From: Eubacteriales Family XIII. Incertae Sedis bacterium
GTDB taxonomy: Bacteria; Bacillota; Clostridia; Peptostreptococcales; Anaerovoracaceae
Assembly: GCA_031272365.1 (NCBI GenBank)
Contig: JAISTX010000083.1
Coordinates: 55,383-119,382 of the forward strand
Direction of reading: 5' to 3'
DNA length: 64,000 bases
The notes under the pieces are model-generated. The model was not told the DNA's origin and searched no databases. It saw nothing but the letters and a program-made list of their open reading frames with translations. This document shows positions 46,466 to 55,432 of this stretch, piece by piece. Within the stretch, counting starts at the first letter, position 1. Each line of letters starts with the position of its first letter. A program made the translations under genes and the position numbers.

Positions 46466-48034
46466 TTACCACGCGAGCGAACCCTCGTAGAGGATGCGCA
46501 CGCTCCCTTCTGTAAAGACCTTTGTGATGTTGCCGGACGCCGGGTCGTAGGCGGCGGCCGCTTTGAGCGTGTCGCCGGACGGCTGCAGGACCGTGAGGGC
46601 GGCGTCCCGGCCGCCGCGCTTGGCGACCGCCGCCGCGACCGCCGCGCTGCCGCTGCCGCAGCTCCGCTCGGCGTACATCGTGCCCATGTCGCGCACCCAG
46701 AGGGAGAAGGCGGCCGCGCCGCTCCCCTCGTCGAAATAGGTCACGCCGGCGGCGGGGAGGGCCGCAAACCCGTATTCCCCGTCCTGCAAAATCCCGGCCA
46801 TCGTGTCGCGGACGGAGCCGCCCACGAGCTTCTCTTTGTCCGTCACGACCAGGTGCGTGATGCCGTCGAAGGGGACGAGCCACCCGCGCTCCGTCTCCGT
46901 GACGTCCACGCCGCCGGGTGGCAGCGGCATCTCCACCGACACGGGGTTCCCCGCCCCGAAGAGGTGGAGGAGGCTGCGCGTCGCGTTCCCGCAAAACTCC
47001 CCGCCGAACATCTCCAATTTCCCGTCCGGGGTGACGAAGCCGCACTGCTCCACGGCGGGGGCGCCCGGCACGGCCTCCAGGGCGGCCGCGATGATCTCGC
47101 CCTGCAGGGCGGCGCGCGCCTCCTTGCCGAGGTGCCTCAAATCGTCGAAGACGAGCGCCGTGATGTTGCCGGCGGGGTCCGTGATGGCCACGTGCTCCAG
47201 CCGGCGGACCCCGGACGACGCAGCCCCCTCCTCTTCATCCTCCTCCTGGCTGATCTTGCGCAGGAAGGCCTGGATGCGCGGGTTGTCGGGGTGCTCGAGG
47301 ATGTCCTTCGGCGCCCCGTCCGCGAGGACCGTGCCCTCGTCCATGAAGATCACGCGGTCCGCCACCTCCGAGGCGAAGCCCATCTCGTGCGTCACGATGA
47401 TCATCGTCGTGTGCTGCGCCGCGAGGCTCTTGATGACCTTCAGCACCTCGCCCGTCAGCTCCGGGTCGAGCGCCGAGGTCGGCTCGTCGAAGCACAGGAT
47501 GTCGGGCTTCAGCGCGAGCGCCCGCGCGATCGCGACGCGCTGCTGCTGCCCGCCCGACAGCTGCGTGGGGTAGTGGTTCATGCGGTTCGCGAGGCCGACG
47601 CTGGCCAGCAGCGCCTTCGCCTCCGCCGTGATCCCGGCCAGCATGGCATGCTTGTTGTACTTGTAGAACGGGTTCTCGCGCGCGAGCAGCTCGGGGCCGA
47701 TCGTGACATTGCGCAGCGCCGTGTACTGCGGGAAGAGGTTGAACTGCTGGAAGACGAGCCCGAAATGCAGGCGGTTCCTCCGGATCTGCGCCTCGCTCTG
47801 CCGCACGCCGCGCCACGCGTCCGCCGCGTCGAAGAGCGTCTGCCCGTCCACGGTGATCACGCCCGCGTCCGGCGTCTCGAGGAAGTTGAGGCAGCGCAGA
47901 AGCGTCGTCTTGCCGCTGCCCGACGCGCCGATGATCGCCAGCACCTCGCCGCGCTCGAGCGTGAAGGAGACGTCTTTCACCGCAGCGAAGCCGTCGAAAT
48001 ATTTATTCAGGCCGTGCACGCTCAGGATCGTCAT
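46466..48034 (-). CDS. Polar amino-acid ABC ATPase fused to a DapF-fold (CntK-like) racemase/epimerase domain
   Basis: N-terminal GASGSGKTT, LSGGQQQRVAIARAL, FDEPTSALDPE; C-terminal DPAGNITALV, GGEFCGNATRS and ERSCGSGSAAVAAA. Confidence 0.88.
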   Translation of the reverse strand: MTILSVHGLNKYFDGFAAVKDVSFTLERGEVLAIIGASGSGKTTLLRCLNFLETPDAGVITVDGQTLFDAADAWRGVRQSEAQIRRNRLHFGLVFQQFNLFPQYTALRNVTIGPELLARENPFYKYNKHAMLAGITAEAKALLASVGLANRMNHYPTQLSGGQQQRVAIARALALKPDILCFDEPTSALDPELTGEVLKVIKSLAAQHTTMIIVTHEMGFASEVADRVIFMDEGTVLADGAPKDILEHPDNPRIQAFLRKISQEEDEEEGAASSGVRRLEHVAITDPAGNITALVFDDLRHLGKEARAALQGEIIAAALEAVPGAPAVEQCGFVTPDGKLEMFGGEFCGNATRSLLHLFGAGNPVSVEMPLPPGGVDVTETERGWLVPFDGITHLVVTDKEKLVGGSVRDTMAGILQDGEYGFAALPAAGVTYFDEGSGAAAFSLWVRDMGTMYAERSCGSGSAAVAAAVAKRGGRDAALTVLQPSGDTLKAAAAYDPASGNITKVFTEGSVRILYEGSLAW

Positions 48035-48747
48035 AATATCTTGATATAGGCGAGCCGCCTCTCGATGAACGAAAACAATATCGTGAGCCCGCCGACGAAG
48101 GCGAGGAAGAAGGCGCCCGTGTAGAAGAGCGGCCAGACGAGGGCCTCCGACTTCACGTAGCGGTAGCCATAGTAGAAGATCTCCATCACCGCGATGATGC
48201 GCGCGAGCGCCGTGTCCTTCACGAGCGTGATGATCTCGTTGCTCATCGGCGGCATGATGCGCTTGATGAGCTGCAGGAGCGTCACGTGGAAAAACACCTG
48301 GCCCTTCGTCATGCCGAGCACGAGGCCGGCCTCGGTCTGCCCGCGCGGGACGCCCTCGATGCCGCCGCGGAAGATGACCGCGAAATAGCAGGCGTAGTTG
48401 ATGGTGAAGGTCAGGATGGCCGCCTCGACGCGCTCGCTGTTCCCGAAGACCGGGTAGCCGAGGATGATCGGCAGGCCGTAGTAGACGAAGACCAGCTGCA
48501 GCAACAGCGGCGTGCCGCGCACGATCCAGATGATGACGCCGAGGATGGCCGAGACCGGCCGGAAGGCCCTGAGGGCCGCCGTGTGGCGGCCCTGCGGAAG
48601 GGCGGCGTGTTTGAACGGCGCCCAGTTGTTCATATAGCCGAAGCAGACGAGCAGGCCGAGCGGGATGCCAAAGGCCAATGTCAAGCCGAAAATCTCGCAG
48701 GAGACAACGAAGCCGCCTGCCAGGGTTTTCGTGACATCCAGAAACAT
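48031..48747 (-). CDS. Polar amino-acid ABC transporter permease
   Basis: HisM-type: FRGGIEGVPRGQTEAGLVLGMTKGQVFFHVTLLQLIKRIMPPMSNEIITLVKDTAL. Confidence 0.92.
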   Translation of the reverse strand: MFLDVTKTLAGGFVVSCEIFGLTLAFGIPLGLLVCFGYMNNWAPFKHAALPQGRHTAALRAFRPVSAILGVIIWIVRGTPLLLQLVFVYYGLPIILGYPVFGNSERVEAAILTFTINYACYFAVIFRGGIEGVPRGQTEAGLVLGMTKGQVFFHVTLLQLIKRIMPPMSNEIITLVKDTALARIIAVMEIFYYGYRYVKSEALVWPLFYTGAFFLAFVGGLTILFSFIERRLAYIKIL

Positions 48748-48750
48748 AGG

Positions 48751-49572
48751 CTACCCGACGAGGAGCGGCTGGCCGTATTTCTCGGCGATCGCCGTCAGCG
48801 TGCCGTCTTCCACCAGCTCCTGCGTGATCTCGTCCACCTTCGCCGGCAGGTCGCTGCCCGAGCGGAACCCGATCGCGAGCACCTCTTCCGAGAGCACGAG
48901 GTCCGGGATGATGATGAGGTTCTCGTAGCTGCCCTTGCCGACGAGGTAGTTGGCCATCACCGAATCCACCGCCGCCGCGTCCGCCGTGCCGGCCGACACT
49001 TCCATCAGCGAATTGATCAGGCTGTCGACGGGCGTGAACGTCGCCTCGCTGAGCACGTCGTCATTGACGACGCATTCCTCGCCGGTCGACCCGCCTTCCG
49101 AGACGATGGAGGCGGACACGAGGTCCTCCTTCGACGTGTACAGGCCCGCGTCCTCCGCGCGCACGACGACGACGATGTCGTTCGCGATGTACGGCTTGGA
49201 GAAGTCCATGTTCTCGTCGCGCTCCTCCGTATAGGTCATGCCGTTCCAGATCGCGTCGATGTTGCCCGCGTCGAGCTCGATCTCTTTGTTGTCCCATTCG
49301 ATCTCGATGAACTCCGGCTCGATGCCGAGTTTCTCGCAGACCGCCTGCGCGTATTCCGTGTCGAAGCCGACCATCGTGCCGTCGCTCTCATAGTAGTTCA
49401 TCGGCTCGTAGACCGTCATGCCGATGACCATCTTGCCCGCTTCCGTGACCTTCGCGAGGTCCTCGACCGTGTCGCCGCCGCCGCCGCCGCCCGAGCCGCC
49501 GCAAGCGGCCAGCGAGAGCGCAAGCGCCCCGGCAACCAAAAGCGTCAACACCTTCCCGATTCTCTTCTTCAT
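48751..49572 (-). CDS. Polar amino-acid substrate-binding lipoprotein (canonical SBP_bac_3 order)
   Basis: Start MKKRIGKVLTLLVAGALALSLAACG at 49572; KMVIGMTVYEPMNYYESDGTMVGFDTEYAQAVCEKLG. Confidence 0.92.
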   Translation of the reverse strand: MKKRIGKVLTLLVAGALALSLAACGGSGGGGGGDTVEDLAKVTEAGKMVIGMTVYEPMNYYESDGTMVGFDTEYAQAVCEKLGIEPEFIEIEWDNKEIELDAGNIDAIWNGMTYTEERDENMDFSKPYIANDIVVVVRAEDAGLYTSKEDLVSASIVSEGGSTGEECVVNDDVLSEATFTPVDSLINSLMEVSAGTADAAAVDSVMANYLVGKGSYENLIIIPDLVLSEEVLAIGFRSGSDLPAKVDEITQELVEDGTLTAIAEKYGQPLLVG

Positions 49573-49945
49573 TTTGTCTCCTCCTCCTTCGTATACATCA
49601 TTCTCATCTGAAAACACCTTCATTATACAATAAAAACCCGCGTGGCGGAAAACCCCAAAAAACCGGGGCGGGGGGGGGCGAAATTGCGTCAGCTTGAAAT
49701 AGTGGCAGATTTTCGATAGAATATTATTATTATAACGATAGAATGATTGGTGTTTTTTAACTATCAAGCCATCCGCTTTGCCCAGAAACGGCCTGCGCCT
49801 ACTACTCGCGGAAAAATTTGCATATTTGTCATACCGATTTCGAAACTTGTCCGCGAGTTGGCAGCGGAGGCCAGTCAGCTGCGGCGGCGGCGTCCTGCTG
49901 GACTCTCGGAGCGAGCCAGGGGGTGGCAGGGGTGCTGTCCCTGCT

Positions 49946-50061
49946 GGTCAACTTTGCAGGATGTGAGTGGATTTTTCCCGGAATCCACTCACATCTTGAA
50001 AACTTGGCCGGAAAACAGCCTCTGGCGCGGGTTTTTCCACTCACATCTTGAAAACTTGACC
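49946..50061. repeat. Three copies (one inverted, two direct) of a ~25-bp element CCACTCACATCTTGAAAACTTGrCC
   Basis: Inverted copy 49946-49970; direct copies 49984-50008 and 50036-50061; 14-bp perfect hairpin arms 49960-49973/49982-49995. Confidence 0.9.
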
Positions 50062-50080
50062 ACCAGCCCGCCGGCCGATC

Positions 50081-50168
50081 GGGGGTGACACGCGTGTGGC
50101 GTCCGGGGGTGCCTCGCGTGTAGCGTCCGGGGGTGACACTCGTGAGGCGTTCTGGGGGTGCCTCACCG
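50081..50168. repeat. 24-25-bp tandem repeat, about 3.6 copies
   Basis: gggggtgacacgcgtgtggcgtcc / gggggtgcctcgcgtgtagcgtcc / gggggtgacactcgtgaggcgttct / gggggtgcctcac. Confidence 0.85.
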
Positions 50169-51038
50169 CGGGGCCCGGGGCTTGACCTGCACGGCCAGGA
50201 TGCCGGCGAAGATGAGGGCGCAGCCTGCGTAGCTTCTGCCGGTCATGATTTCCTGGAGGAGGAGGGCGCCGCCGAGGACGGAGAAGACCGACTCCAGGGA
50301 GAAGATGACGGCGGCCTTGCCCGGCGCCACGTGGCGCTGGCCGATGATCTGGAGGGTGTAGGACAGGCCGATCGCGCCGAGGCCCCGGTAGAGGATCGGG
50401 CCGATCGCGCCCAAAAGCTGCGCGGGGGCGGCCTGCTCGCCCGTGAAATGCGCGATCGGGACGCAGAGGATGCCGTTGAACACGAACTGGCCGAACGAGA
50501 GCCACAGGGGCGGCACGGACGGGCCGTACCGGTCGATCACGAGGATGTGGCCGGCCCAGAAGAACGCGCCGAGGAAGATCAGCACGTCGCCCGCCGTCAG
50601 GCCGCCGAGCCCCTCGCCCGCCTTCACGCAGAGGAAGTACGAGCCGACGAGCGCCAGCGCCGCGCCGACCCAGACCCGCAGCTCCGCGCGCCGCTTGACG
50701 AAGATGCCGAAGATCGGGACGAGGATGATGTACAGCGAGGTCAGGAAGCCCGCCTTGCCCGCCGAGCCCGTCAGGCTGACGCCGATCTGCTGCAGCGCGC
50801 TCGCGGCGAAGAGGACGATGCCGCAGACGAGGGCCGGCTTCACGAGGCCCCTCCAGTCCACAGGCCGCCTGTCCGTCGCGAGGATCACGGGCACGAGGCT
50901 CGCCGCGCCGACGAAAAACGAGGCCGCGTTGAAGGCGAAGGGCCCCAGGTAGTCCATCCCGGACACCTGCGCAACAAAAGAAAACCCCCAGATCAGCGAG
51001 GTTAGGAATAATAATATTGTTGCCTGCGTCTCCCTCAC
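50163..51038 (-). CDS. EamA/DMT-family transporter
   Basis: Ten-TM pattern; LIWGFSFVAQVSGMDYLGPFAFNAASFFVG, duplicated EamA halves. Confidence 0.88.
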   Translation of the reverse strand: MRETQATILLFLTSLIWGFSFVAQVSGMDYLGPFAFNAASFFVGAASLVPVILATDRRPVDWRGLVKPALVCGIVLFAASALQQIGVSLTGSAGKAGFLTSLYIILVPIFGIFVKRRAELRVWVGAALALVGSYFLCVKAGEGLGGLTAGDVLIFLGAFFWAGHILVIDRYGPSVPPLWLSFGQFVFNGILCVPIAHFTGEQAAPAQLLGAIGPILYRGLGAIGLSYTLQIIGQRHVAPGKAAVIFSLESVFSVLGGALLLQEIMTGRSYAGCALIFAGILAVQVKPRAPR

Positions 51039-51040
51039 GT

Positions 51041-51808
51041 TCAGCCTTGCTGCAATATACTACGCATGAACTGCTGCGCGCGCGGGCTCTCCGGGCTCTT
51101 GAAGAAGACCTCCGGCGGCGCGACCTCGACGACCTCGCCCTCCGCCATGAAGACGACGCGGTCCGCCGCCTCCCGCGCGAAGCCCATCTCGTGCGTCACG
51201 ACGAGCATCGTCATCCCGCTCTTCGCGAGGTCGATCATCACGTGCAGCACGTCCTCGACTAGCTCCGGGTCGAGCGCCGACGTGGGCTCGTCGAAGAGCA
51301 TGATCTCCGGCTCCATCGCGAGCGCCCGCGCGATCGCGACGCGCTGCTGCTGCCCTCCGGACAGCCTGGCCGGGTACTCGCCCAGCTTGTCGCCGAGCCC
51401 GACCTTCTCGAGCAGGGACCTGGCCTTTTGCGCCGCCGCCACCCGGCTCTCGTTCTTCACGTTGACCGGCGCGAGCATCACGTTCTCCAGCGCCGTCTTG
51501 TGCGGGAAGAGGTTGAACCGCTGGAACACCATGCCCGTCTTCAGCAGGATGCGCGTGCGGTCCTCCTTGCTCAGGTGGACGTGGGCGCGCCCATGCGTGC
51601 GCTTTTCGAGCAGCTCCTCGTCGATGTAGATCTCGCCGTCCGTGATCGTCTCCAGCCCGTTGATGCAGCGCAGGAACGTCGACTTGCCGGAGCCCGAGGG
51701 CCCGACGACCGCGATGACCTCGCCCTGCTCGACCGTGAGGCTCACGTTTCGAACGGCCTCCACCGTCGCAAATTTCTTATGGATGTTCACCGCCCGGATG
51801 ATCGCCAT
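51041..51808 (-). CDS. Polar amino-acid ABC transporter ATPase (GlnQ-like)
   Basis: GPSGSGKSTFLRCINGLE, LSGGQQQRVAIARALAMEPEIMLFDEPTSALDPELVEDVL. Confidence 0.93.
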   Translation of the reverse strand: MAIIRAVNIHKKFATVEAVRNVSLTVEQGEVIAVVGPSGSGKSTFLRCINGLETITDGEIYIDEELLEKRTHGRAHVHLSKEDRTRILLKTGMVFQRFNLFPHKTALENVMLAPVNVKNESRVAAAQKARSLLEKVGLGDKLGEYPARLSGGQQQRVAIARALAMEPEIMLFDEPTSALDPELVEDVLHVMIDLAKSGMTMLVVTHEMGFAREAADRVVFMAEGEVVEVAPPEVFFKSPESPRAQQFMRSILQQG

Positions 51809-51827
51809 CGCACTTCCCCTGCGCCCG

Positions 51828-52490
51828 CTACTCGTAAAGCGAAAACTTCTTTTCGAGCCAGTTGAAAAGGATCGTAAACCCCGCCGTCAGCACGAGGTAG
51901 ATGGCCGCCGCCGGCAGGTAAACCAGCTGGCTCGACTTGGTCGCGGCGATCTGACTCGTCTTGAAAGCCAGATCCGGCAGCGAGATGATCGCGACGATCG
52001 ACGTGTCCTTCAGCACCATCACGAACTCGTTGCAGATCGGCGGGATCATGCGCCGGTAGGACTGCGGGATGATGACGAGCCGCATCGCCTGCCCGTGCGT
52101 CAGGCCGAGCGAACGCGCCGCCTCCATCTGCCCCTTGTCGATCGACTGGATCGCCGCGCGGATGATCTCCGCGAGATAAGCCGCCACGTTCAGCGAGAAA
52201 GCCACATAGGCCGCCATCAGGGGATCCTTCAGGTCGAAGACAGGAAAAAGCTCCGGGAGCACATAATAGATGAAAAGCAGCTGGATCAGCAGCGGCGTGC
52301 CGCGGAAGAGAAACACATAGGCAGACGCCGGCTTGCTGATGAGCGGGTTGCTCGAAATCTTGCCGATGGCGAGGAAAAACCCCAGCACCAACGCCACAGA
52401 AACGGAAATCACCGTCAGCTTGGCGGTAATGACCGTCGCTTGGAGCAGTGCCGGCATCCAGCCGGCGATGCGCAGAAGTGCGTCTTCCAA
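51828..52490 (-). CDS. Polar amino-acid ABC transporter permease
   Basis: EIIRAAIQSIDKGQMEAARSLGLTHGQAMRLVIIPQSYRRMIPPICNEF; TTG start abutting the upstream TGA. Confidence 0.92.
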   Translation of the reverse strand: MEDALLRIAGWMPALLQATVITAKLTVISVSVALVLGFFLAIGKISSNPLISKPASAYVFLFRGTPLLIQLLFIYYVLPELFPVFDLKDPLMAAYVAFSLNVAAYLAEIIRAAIQSIDKGQMEAARSLGLTHGQAMRLVIIPQSYRRMIPPICNEFVMVLKDTSIVAIISLPDLAFKTSQIAATKSSQLVYLPAAAIYLVLTAGFTILFNWLEKKFSLYE

Positions 52491-53351
52491 TCAGCCTTCG
52501 CTCTTGACCACGATGCTCAGCCGGTTTGCCACATAGGGCTCCGTCAGCAGGTATTTTTCCTGGCGCTCCTCGTTGATCGAGACTGCCGAGATGATGCAGT
52601 CGTAGCTCCCTTTCTCGAGGCCCGCGAAAATGCCGTCGAAAGACGTGTTCTCAAACTCGACCTCGAGCCCGAGCAGCTCGCCGATCTTGTTTGCAACGTC
52701 GACGTCGAAGCCGACCTCCGTGAGCCCGTCTTCCGCGAGGTATTCCATCGGCGGGTAGCCGACCTCCATGCCGACCTTCAGCTTGCCTTCTTCCAGCGTG
52801 GTGAAGCCGCCCGGGATCTCCGGCGCCTCCGCCACGTTGCGCACGTCCACAAAGCCCTCGGTATCGCCGAAGTTCGCCTCCGCGATCGCGTCCATCGTGC
52901 CGTCCGCGTACATCGTATCAATCGCCGCCTCGACGGCCGCCGCCAGATCCGTCTGCTCCTTCAGGAAGCAGATGCCCATCGGCTCCGGCTCGTCGCTCAG
53001 CCACGAGCGCACGAAGCCGTCGTCGCCCGCCGTGTAGTAGCCCGAGACCACGCTGTCCACATAGACCGCGTCTATGCGCCCAAGGGAAAGGTCTTCAAAG
53101 CACTGGAGGATCTGCCGGTAGGACCGCACCTCAACGTCGTCCGCACCGTCCGGGTACAGCTCCTCGATGCTCTGCGCCGCCGTCGTCCCCGTCTGCACGC
53201 CGATGCTGTGCCCCGGGAAATCGTCCGGCGAAGCGACCACATCCGACGCTGCCGCCGCCGAGCCGCCGCCGCCGCCGCCGCCGCAGGCCGCCAGCACAAA
53301 GGCCATCAGCACGGCCAGACACAATACCCAACCTATTCTCGTCCTCTTCAT
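52491..53351 (-). CDS. Substrate-binding lipoprotein with permuted SBP_bac_3 order (paralogue of 45555..46448)
   Basis: MKRTRIGWVLCLAVLMAFVLAACGGG; DFPGHSIGVQTGTTAAQ...VDSVVSGYY then KLKVGMEVGYPPMEY...ISAVSINEERQEKYLLTEPYVANRLSIVVKSEG. Confidence 0.9.
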   Translation of the reverse strand: MKRTRIGWVLCLAVLMAFVLAACGGGGGGGSAAAASDVVASPDDFPGHSIGVQTGTTAAQSIEELYPDGADDVEVRSYRQILQCFEDLSLGRIDAVYVDSVVSGYYTAGDDGFVRSWLSDEPEPMGICFLKEQTDLAAAVEAAIDTMYADGTMDAIAEANFGDTEGFVDVRNVAEAPEIPGGFTTLEEGKLKVGMEVGYPPMEYLAEDGLTEVGFDVDVANKIGELLGLEVEFENTSFDGIFAGLEKGSYDCIISAVSINEERQEKYLLTEPYVANRLSIVVKSEG

Positions 53352-53370
53352 CGTTTCTCCTCTTGCAAAT

Positions 53371-54498
53371 TCACTGCGCGCTCGCGTCCGCGTCGTCGCC
53401 CGTTTCCTCGGCGTCGTCCGCAGGCAGCGTATTCGTGTAGATCTGGCGCATCGTCTCTTCGATGACGCTCGCATCAGCCGGCTTCCAGAAGGACAGCCCG
53501 TCGATCATCCCGCTCGTGCCCGGCAGCACCACCGAGTGCACGTCGTCCATGCTCATGCCGACGGCCTTCGCCGCCATGTAGAGCATCGCGCGGTTCTTCA
53601 CGTTCGAGTCGACGTTCTCCTCGACCGAGTTGATGACCTTCGTCGCCTTCGACAGGCTCAGCGCCCGCTTGATCGTCGCCTTCATGAAGGACTGCTGCAT
53701 CTTCACGCGGCCGATGTCGCCCTCCGCGTAGCCCGTCTTCTGCCCGGACTCCGTGTAGCCCTGCCGGAACCGCAGCAGCTGCACCGCCTGCGCGCCGGTC
53801 AGCGTCTGCTGCCCCGCCTGCAGGTCGATGACCAGGTCATCCTTGTTGTCGTGCCCCGTGTCCGTGTAGCGCATGTCGAACGGCACATCGAACGGCACGC
53901 CGTCCATCGAGTCGATGATCTTCTCCACACCGTCGTACGTCACGACCGCGCAGTAGTTGATCTGCACGCCGCCGAGCAGGTCCTGGACCGCCCGCGCCGT
54001 CGCCATCGGGTCGCAGTAGTCCGGGTCGCCCGGATGGTTGATGTCCTCGAAGACCGAGTTGATCTTCAGCCAGCTCCCGCCGTACCCTTCCCTATAATAA
54101 TAGGTGTCGCGCGGTATGTTGATGATGGTGGCCGACTTTGACTGCGGATCGAAGCTGATGAGCATGATCGTGTCCGTCAGGCATTCGGCCGTCGTCCCGA
54201 GCAGCAGCGTGTTCACGCGCTTGGAACTGCCGAACTCCGTCGCGAAAATGCCCTTCGCCGGCAGCAGGATCTCGATGTCTTCCGCCGTCACGGGCAAGTC
54301 CTCGAACTCGCTGCTCGAAAAATAACCCTTGCCATTGTCCGTCACGTTCGTGTCCAAGAAATACTTGTTGAGCAGTGTCAGGCCGACCGTGCCGCCGATG
54401 ATCGCGACGGTGAGCGTAATGACAAAAACCTGAAGAAAGCCCGACCGTTTCGCCTTGGCTTTCCTCCTCCTCACCGCGACCGCTGTTCCGTTTGCCAT
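53371..54498 (-). CDS. LytR-CpsA-Psr (LCP) family protein
   Basis: NTLLLGTTAECLTDTIMLISFDPQSKSATIINIPRDTYY...LLRFRQGYTESG. Confidence 0.92.
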   Translation of the reverse strand: MANGTAVAVRRRKAKAKRSGFLQVFVITLTVAIIGGTVGLTLLNKYFLDTNVTDNGKGYFSSSEFEDLPVTAEDIEILLPAKGIFATEFGSSKRVNTLLLGTTAECLTDTIMLISFDPQSKSATIINIPRDTYYYREGYGGSWLKINSVFEDINHPGDPDYCDPMATARAVQDLLGGVQINYCAVVTYDGVEKIIDSMDGVPFDVPFDMRYTDTGHDNKDDLVIDLQAGQQTLTGAQAVQLLRFRQGYTESGQKTGYAEGDIGRVKMQQSFMKATIKRALSLSKATKVINSVEENVDSNVKNRAMLYMAAKAVGMSMDDVHSVVLPGTSGMIDGLSFWKPADASVIEETMRQIYTNTLPADDAEETGDDADASAQ

Positions 54499-54510
54499 TG
54501 AACCTCCAGT

Positions 54511-55356
54511 TTAATTGTAGTCAAAAAATCCCGCACCGGATTTGCGCCCAAGGCTGCCGCCGCGCACCATTTTGCGGAGCAGCGGGTGCGCCCGGTATTT
54601 CGGGTCCCCCGTTTCGTTGTATAGCGTCTCCATGATGGAGAGGCATACATCCAAACCAATCAAATCGCCCAGCGCGAGCGGCCCCATCGGGTGGTTTGCG
54701 CCGAGCTTCATCGCCTCGTCGATGTCCGCCGCCGAAGCGACGCCGTCCGCGTAGATGCCCACGGCCTCGTTGATCATCGGCACGAGGATGCGGTTGACGA
54801 CGAACCCGGGCGCTTCCTGCACCTGGACCGGCGTCTTGCCGAGCGCCTTCGAGACCTCAATGACCGCCGCCTCCGTCGCATCCGACGTGTGCAGCCCCTT
54901 CGTGACCTCGACGAGCTTCATGACGGGCGCCGGGTTGAAGAAATGCATCCCGATGACCCGGTCCTGGCGCCCCGTCGCGTTCCCGATCTCCGTGATCGAG
55001 ACCGCGCTCGTGTTGCTCGAGAGGATCGTCTTCTCCTCCGCGAGCTTGTCCAGGTTCCCGAAGAGCTCCTTCTTGACCTCGAGGTTTTCGTAGATCGCCT
55101 CGATGACCAGGTCCGCGTCCTTCACGATATCGAGCGACGGGCTGTTTTTGATGCGCCCGAGCACCGCCTCTTTGTCCTCCGCGGAGATCTTCTCCTTCTC
55201 CACGAGCTTGGAGAGGTTCTTTTCGATCAGGGCGTAGCCCTTTTCGATCGCCGCTTCAAATAGATCCGTATACACGACTTCAAAACCGTTCTGCGCTGCC
55301 ACCTGAATGATGCCCGCACCCATAGTGCCCGCACCGATCACGCCGATTTTCTTCAT
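54511..55356 (-). CDS. hbd: 3-hydroxybutyryl-CoA dehydrogenase
   Basis: MKKIGVIGAGTMGAGIIQVAAQNGFEV; MHFFNPAPVMKLVEV. Confidence 0.93.
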   Translation of the reverse strand: MKKIGVIGAGTMGAGIIQVAAQNGFEVVYTDLFEAAIEKGYALIEKNLSKLVEKEKISAEDKEAVLGRIKNSPSLDIVKDADLVIEAIYENLEVKKELFGNLDKLAEEKTILSSNTSAVSITEIGNATGRQDRVIGMHFFNPAPVMKLVEVTKGLHTSDATEAAVIEVSKALGKTPVQVQEAPGFVVNRILVPMINEAVGIYADGVASAADIDEAMKLGANHPMGPLALGDLIGLDVCLSIMETLYNETGDPKYRAHPLLRKMVRGGSLGRKSGAGFFDYN

Positions 55357-55432
55357 AGCGAACAAACCTCCCTTTCCTTCTTTTCCATATTTCTTTTTCG
55401 CCGGGAATGCCCCGCGCGGAATCTATAGTTTA

